Source: Limnochordia bacterium
GTDB taxonomy: Bacteria > Bacillota > Limnochordia > DUMW01
Direction of reading: 5' to 3'
Assembly: GCA_023230925.1 (NCBI GenBank)
Contig: JALNWK010000056.1
Coordinates: forward strand, 1-18,519
DNA length: 18,519 nt
Shown here: piece by piece, positions 14,822 through 18,519 of the stretch
Position numbering within the stretch: position 1 is the first letter of the stretch
Layout: every line of letters begins with the position of its first letter
Notes under the pieces: model-generated
The model's database searches: none
The model's input: the letters and a program-made list of their open reading frames with translations, nothing else
Told to the model about the DNA's origin: nothing
Program-made: the position numbers and the translations under genes

Positions 14822-16153
14822 ATGAATAGTCGGGTCTGTAAGTCAATGATTAGTACTTGCTTCTCTATAATAATAGTAATGGCGGTGTTTCCGGTGGATA
14901 ATCTCATTTTGGGCAAAAGTCCCGGGTTGGCTAGATTACTTTTAACGGAAGACTACGTTATTATGCATAGATCACCGAATCCGAGTAACGTGTATCTTTA
15001 CTCGCCGGGTATTGCTAGATTGGATTCGGGAAGGCTTGTGGCCGTATGTAGACAAGGTGGTGAAGGTTTAGTTGGTGATCCTGGGATGATCTTCACATCC
15101 GATGATGGAGGAGAAACCTGGGTGCAGCGGGGTACTTTTCCCTTTATTCAAGCGAGACCTTTCGTTGCAGGAGGTACCCTGTATATCATAGGTCAGGGAA
15201 ACCATTTAGGGCAGTCGGGAGATATTAGGATTATTTGCTCCCTAGATGAGGGTGATACATGGAGCAAAGTCTCTACTCTGACATCTGGACAACAGTGGCA
15301 TGCTTCTCCCTGCAACGTTATTTATGCAAATGGACGGGTATACCTTGTAATAGAGCGAATCGTGGATGAGGGCTTTCGAGGCTGGCCTGTTTCTGTTCTG
15401 GCTCCCGTTGTGTTAGCTGCTTCAGTTGATGATGATCTTATGGAACGTTTGTCATGGACCTTTTCAAATGAGATCACGTTTCGGGATGAGGTACGCGAAG
15501 AGTCCATCCACGGAATCGGTGTTCCCTTTTGGCCCTATGAAGGGATGCCGCCTGAACGATATATGGCTGAGGTAGGGTGGCTTGAGAGCAATATTGTACA
15601 GTTTTACGATCCGAAGCACGTTTGGTATGATCCCGATGGAAAGACTTTCTACCTGTGGATGCGGGCCCATACAGGTGCGACCAACTACGCTGCCATCGCC
15701 AAAGTAGTAGAGTCGGAAGAAGGAGAGCTTACCGTTAGTCTTGCTAGTGCGCCTTCGGGAAAGCCGATTGTATATGTACCATGTCCTGGTGGTCAAATGA
15801 GGTTTCACATTACTTATGATGATGTATCGAAGACCTATTGGTTATTATCTAGTCAGGCTACGGACTCCATGACCCGTCCGGAGCTACTTCCCGATGATCG
15901 GTATAACCTACCCGATAATGAGCGCCATCGATTAGCTTTACATTTTTCTACTAACTGCATCGATTGGTGTTTTGTTGGGTTAGTGGCGGTGGGAGATACG
16001 CCAAAGCAAGCGCGTCATTACGCAAGCATGGCCATTGACGATGGGGACCTTGTGATCTTAAGCCGCTCCGGCGATAAGGATGCTAAGACAGCCCACGATG
16101 GCAACATGATCACTTTCCACCGGGTAAAGGACTTTAGAAACCTAATGTACTAA
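14822..16153 (+). CDS. Sialidase-fold (BNR/Asp-box beta-propeller) protein, probably exported
   Basis: 443 residues. The N-terminus has a basic segment then a hydrophobic stretch (CFSIIIVMAVFPV), a weak but plausible signal or anchor. The propeller opens with YLYSPGIARLDSGRLVAV and shows two Asp-boxes, SDDGGETW (93-100) and SLDEGDTW (140-147), followed by a NVIYANGRVYLVIER blade. This is the pattern of exo-sialidases and their uncharacterised relatives. I could not place the arginine triad or nucleophile Tyr with confidence, so sialidase activity is only a possibility. The ATG at 14822 follows AAGGGGGAA closely. A DapA/NanA-type gene follows 114 bases after the stop, which would fit sugar release followed by aldol cleavage. 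Confidence 0.75.
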   Translation: MNSRVCKSMISTCFSIIIVMAVFPVDNLILGKSPGLARLLLTEDYVIMHRSPNPSNVYLYSPGIARLDSGRLVAVCRQGGEGLVGDPGMIFTSDDGGETWVQRGTFPFIQARPFVAGGTLYIIGQGNHLGQSGDIRIICSLDEGDTWSKVSTLTSGQQWHASPCNVIYANGRVYLVIERIVDEGFRGWPVSVLAPVVLAASVDDDLMERLSWTFSNEITFRDEVREESIHGIGVPFWPYEGMPPERYMAEVGWLESNIVQFYDPKHVWYDPDGKTFYLWMRAHTGATNYAAIAKVVESEEGELTVSLASAPSGKPIVYVPCPGGQMRFHITYDDVSKTYWLLSSQATDSMTRPELLPDDRYNLPDNERHRLALHFSTNCIDWCFVGLVAVGDTPKQARHYASMAIDDGDLVILSRSGDKDAKTAHDGNMITFHRVKDFRNLMY

Positions 16154-16158
16154 AAGTT

Positions 16159-16180
16159 AAAGGGGTAGAAGGGACCCTTT
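16159..16180 (+). terminator. Weak hairpin after the sialidase-like gene
   Basis: AAAGGG (16159-16164) and CCCTTT (16175-16180) with a 10-base loop; the only downstream T-run is the one inside the stem. A weak terminator or attenuator, consistent with a new promoter at 16226. Confidence 0.35.
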
Positions 16181-16225
16181 GTGTAGGCACAGGGCAGCAG
16201 ACCAATCGAAGTTGTTGTACTAGAA

Positions 16226-16231
16226 TATAAT
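16226..16231 (+). promoter_or_regulatory. TATAAT -10 box before the DapA-like gene
   Basis: A perfect TATAAT ends directly before an ATG at 16232. No good -35 lies 16-18 bases upstream. If it is used, transcription would begin near 16238, which excludes that ATG and supports the start at 16268. Confidence 0.35.
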
Positions 16232-16267
16232 ATGTGGTTCAGCGTCTTAAAAATGGGAGGATTATCA

Positions 16268-17206
16268 ATGAATAATGAACTGCCTAAGGGAGTCTGGCCA
16301 ACAATGGTTACTCCCTTTTCCCCAGATAATGAAGTGGATTACCGTGCCCTTGAGCAGATGGTAGAGTGGTATATTGACAACGGGGTAGCGGGCCTTTTTA
16401 CAGTCTGCCTCTCCAGCGAGATGTTTTCACTATCTGATAAGGAGAGCGTTCAGATAGCCCGGTTTGTTGTAGAAAAGGCAGCAGGTAGGATACCGGTAGT
16501 TGCTTCAGGACACACTGCTGATGATTTACAGGATCAGGTACGGCAAATCAACGAAATAGCGGAGACAGGGATAGCGGCGGTAGTGCTTAATGCAAATCGG
16601 TTTGCACTTGCCGGTAAGTCTGATGCGGCGTGGCGGATGAGCCTGGAAAAACTCATTGGAATGCTACCCGATTCGTTGCCACTAGGGCTGTATGAGTGCC
16701 CCTATCCCTTCGCATTTCATCTGTCTTTGGACCTTTTGCGATTTTGTGATTCGTTAGGCAGGTTCTTGTTCTTCAAGGATACCTGTTGTGATGCCAAAGC
16801 CCTTGAGTCTAAGATCAAGGCGGCAGGGAAGGTACCTATCTATAACGCGGATTCCACAACTTTGATGGGTTCATTGCTTGCTGGTGCCGCAGGTTATAGC
16901 GGAGTGATGGCCAACTTCCATCCTGATCTCTACGCATGGTTGTGTGCTAACTACAAGACACAGCCCCAAAAAGCAACCTGGGTAGCAGACTTTCTAGGGA
17001 CCGCATCCTTGATCCAAGGCCATTCATATCCCTTGTGTGCTAAATACCATATGCAGCTTAACGGTATCGATATTGAACTATATAACCGGGTCTCCCAAGG
17101 AAGTCTCTCAGATCGGATCCGGCTACAAGTGGAGCAGCTTTATTCCTTTACACAAGGATTTAGCGATCTTCTTGATAACTACGAAGGCATGCTAAAGTCA
17201 AGCTAA
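16268..17206 (+). CDS. DapA/NanA-family aldolase (dihydrodipicolinate synthase-like)
   Basis: 312 residues, a class I aldolase TIM barrel. The Schiff-base lysine K170 (FFKDTC) and the catalytic tyrosine Y142 (LYECPYP) are 28 residues apart, as in the family. The usual GTTGE pocket motif is changed to LSSEMFSLS (S49-S50-E51), keeping hydroxyl groups and the Glu. It opens GVWPTMVTPFSPDNEVDY, as expected. Reactions in this family are condensation or cleavage of 2-oxo acids with pyruvate, such as N-acetylneuraminate, keto-deoxy sugar acids or 4-hydroxy-2-oxo acids. With no lysine-synthesis genes around and a sialidase-fold gene upstream, a catabolic lyase is likelier than DapA. The ATG at 16268 has GGGAGG 7 bases upstream; 16232 is in frame but has no such site. 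Confidence 0.85.
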   Translation: MNNELPKGVWPTMVTPFSPDNEVDYRALEQMVEWYIDNGVAGLFTVCLSSEMFSLSDKESVQIARFVVEKAAGRIPVVASGHTADDLQDQVRQINEIAETGIAAVVLNANRFALAGKSDAAWRMSLEKLIGMLPDSLPLGLYECPYPFAFHLSLDLLRFCDSLGRFLFFKDTCCDAKALESKIKAAGKVPIYNADSTTLMGSLLAGAAGYSGVMANFHPDLYAWLCANYKTQPQKATWVADFLGTASLIQGHSYPLCAKYHMQLNGIDIELYNRVSQGSLSDRIRLQVEQLYSFTQGFSDLLDNYEGMLKSS

Positions 17207-17324
17207 CTTATCCCGTTGCGACTAACAGGCTGGGTAGAATTGCTTTATTTACATCAACTTAAGCAAGGGTCTACGATAATCAGACCCATAGTCGCGCAGG
17301 TCTTGTCCTAAGCCCAAAGATTTT

Positions 17325-17355
17325 GGCCTCGTCCCCGGTCGTAGGGGATGAGACC
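17325..17355 (+). promoter_or_regulatory. Hairpin in the gene-poor region
   Basis: CTCGTCCCC (17328-17336) pairs with GGGGATGAG (17344-17352, one G-T wobble) around a 7-base loop; one mismatch further out, GG (17325-17326) pairs with CC (17354-17355). GGAGG follows at 17366-17370 but leads only to a 15-codon frame starting with TTG. Function unknown. Confidence 0.4.
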
Positions 17356-17387
17356 ATGATCGCTTGGAGGTAGTAGTTTTGCAACCC

Positions 17388-17403
17388 GAAAAATCAATTT
17401 TTC
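17388..17403. repeat. AT-rich perfect palindrome
   Basis: GAAAAAT (17388-17394), a 2-base centre (CA), ATTTTTC (17397-17403). A binding-site or short stem candidate with no known owner. Confidence 0.35.
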
Positions 17404-17871
17404 CGATTTCACTGAGAAACTGTTAAGGATGGAAGGAAGGTCTAGGTATTCTCAAGGACATTAACGTTTCGTCTTACAAAAATCATTAACAAGCCCTTTT
17501 CGTTCCACATAGGGTCGGTGATGCAGTATATCTGCAATTTCCGTAGTTGGTATCTGTAAACCGCGTTTATGCACCGGAGCGAGAGGCTATATCGTGACTC
17601 TCATGAAAGGGAAAAGCTCGGGGCAGAATTGCTACAGATATCTGATGAGGAGATCGATCTGGCTAAACGCCTACATGCCATTGTTCGTATTGGCTGCCGT
17701 AATGAATCTAGTAACCATTATTACTACACTACAAACTTGCTCCTTGTCCGCACAAGGTTTATGGTTTCAGAAAGTCTAGTTACATTCAGTTCCTAGTAGC
17801 CCTGTTTTGGAAAACACACTTTGGTTCAGAAGGAAAAGGGGTCTCAATCGTAGAATATGGAGTTAGTGATG

Positions 17872-17886
17872 AGGAACGTAGTTCCT
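17872..17886. promoter_or_regulatory. 6-3-6 palindrome upstream of the LamG gene
   Basis: AGGAAC (17872-17877), GTA, GTTCCT (17881-17886), a perfect 15-base palindrome about 215 bases before the LamG start. It has the same geometry as CACAAAGCTTTTGTG at 1963-1977 but a different sequence. Confidence 0.35.
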
Positions 17887-18101
17887 TACTGGTGAACGAC
17901 TTGTGGCGAATGGGTTAATGACTAATAGGGTTTGGACTGTCATAGATTCTCTACTTTATTTATTTCCAGGGAATTGGTAGAAATTCTTGGTTCGACAGAC
18001 AGTAGCCTAATCAAAGGGGAGGTGCCTTAGAGTAATCTTGTACAGCAATATGCTGAACAAACTACACAATACCGAGTCTTTCACGAAATGGAGGATTTTT
18101 C

Positions 18102-18443
18102 ATGCGTTACATTGGGTGGTTGAGTGCGTTGATGGCTATTATTCTGGTTTCAGGGTGTATCTGGGCAGCACCGGTAAAAGAGTCAGTCATATTACACTAC
18201 AGTTTTGATGAGATCATCGATGGCATAGTATTTGATCAATCGGGGAACGGGATTCATGGCACGGTTTGTGGCGCAGTCGATCCCGTAGAGGGCATGCGCG
18301 GGTCTGCGGGGAAGTTTGTTGGGAGTAGTTTTATTGACGTTAAGAATTTCCCCTCAGAGCTAATCCCTAAGGATGAGATCGCACTTACTGCGTGGAGGGC
18401 GTATTTAGATATTGGGGGGAGTAAATCAGGAATATGTAAATGA
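18102..18443 (+). pseudogene. LamG-domain lipoprotein, truncated
   Basis: The 113-codon frame starts at an ATG 7 bases after TGGAGG (18089-18094). It has a lipoprotein signal with lipobox VSGC (ending near residue 19), then a classic LamG/concanavalin A-like opening: LHYSFDE, DQSGNGIHGTV, VEGMRGSAGKF and a YVDV-like FIDVKNFPS. Similarity stops abruptly after ALTAW, near residue 98, well short of the 150-200 residues such a domain needs, and the tail (RAYLDIGGSKSGICK) looks random. Neither other frame continues the domain, so a simple one-base slip does not repair it. It is probably a cell-surface glycan-binding lipoprotein truncated by a deletion. Confidence 0.65.
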
Positions 18444-18519
18444 CGAAAGAGTAACCATTCTTTTCATATAGAGGAAGGAAAAAGAGATGACACCGAGAAC
18501 CCCGTAGTTATTGAGAGTA
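18444..18519. other. Window end, no supported gene
   Basis: A GAGGAAGG ribosome-binding-like stretch (about 18472-18479) leads to an ATG at 18487 that closes after six codons. Nothing further can be said before the window ends. Confidence 0.4.

Larger units (their letters stand above)
17207..18101. other. Long gene-poor region
   Basis: Almost 900 bases with no gene I can support. The frames at 17569-17796 and 17594-17779 have no ribosome binding site and no recognisable domain; the first (RLYRDSHEREKLGAELLQIS...) has a charged, helix-like stretch that could be a remnant. Hairpin or palindrome candidates lie at 17267-17287 (GGGTCT/AGACCC), 17325-17355, 17388-17403 and 17872-17886. The region may be decayed coding sequence or the leader of the downstream LamG gene. 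Confidence 0.5.

Noticed and set aside
17569..17796. A 75-codon frame with a charged helix-like stretch
   Set aside because: No start signal and no identifiable family; perhaps a remnant, not supportable as a gene.
1..18519. CRISPR arrays, insertion sequences, integrases, attachment sites
   Set aside because: No regularly spaced repeats, transposase or integrase motifs, or flanking duplications were seen.

Overview
The window looks like a chromosomal segment of an anaerobic, Gram-positive-type bacterium of the Bacillota. Many genes have strong AAAGGAGG-type ribosome binding sites, GTG starts are common, and secreted proteins carry Sec signal peptides. The enzyme families (GH38-like, GxGYxYP, uroporphyrinogen-decarboxylase-like, ferredoxin-type aldo/keto reductase) are typical of plant-matter or digester clades such as Limnochordia. 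That placement is inferred from gene content only. I see no mobile element, CRISPR array, rRNA or tRNA.

Layout. Positions 77-1565 hold a degraded NagD-like HAD phosphatase and a TIM-barrel sugar isomerase/epimerase, closed by a hairpin at 1579-1607. A gene-free stretch (1608-2084) rich in inverted repeats leads into the main operon, 2085-9855. This operon encodes a solute-binding protein with an apparent one-base frameshift at its start, a secreted GxGYxYP-family protein, a secreted GH38-like alpha-mannosidase-type enzyme and a cytoplasmic URO-D superfamily protein. It ends at a perfect 16-bp hairpin (9861-9896). Next come a nitronate monooxygenase on the minus strand (9903-11006), a SAM methyltransferase plus a 2x[4Fe-4S] aldo/keto reductase on the plus strand (11373-13160), and an APH-type kinase on the minus strand (13265-14203). 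The kinase gene is preceded by a compact three-way-junction RNA candidate. A sialidase-fold protein (14822-16153) and a DapA/NanA-like aldolase (16268-17206) follow. About 900 bases without a convincing gene then lead to a truncated LamG lipoprotein (18102-18443).

How the genes may work together. The two large secreted proteins of the main operon start with the same kind of beta-sandwich module, sharing a WPYIHPG motif at almost the same residue number, but have unrelated C-terminal domains. With a co-transcribed sugar-type binding protein, this suggests capture and trimming of one extracellular glycan. The operon has no ABC permease or ATPase in the window. The URO-D homologue lacks the HemE signature and also the His-x-Cys zinc pair of corrinoid methyltransferases, so its reaction is open. 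The sialidase-like and DapA-like genes form a second possible pair: release of a sugar, then retro-aldol cleavage.

The observations most worth checking are the shared N-terminal module and its operon, the three-way-junction RNA before the kinase gene, the concentric inverted repeats before the main operon, and the frameshift at the binding-protein start.
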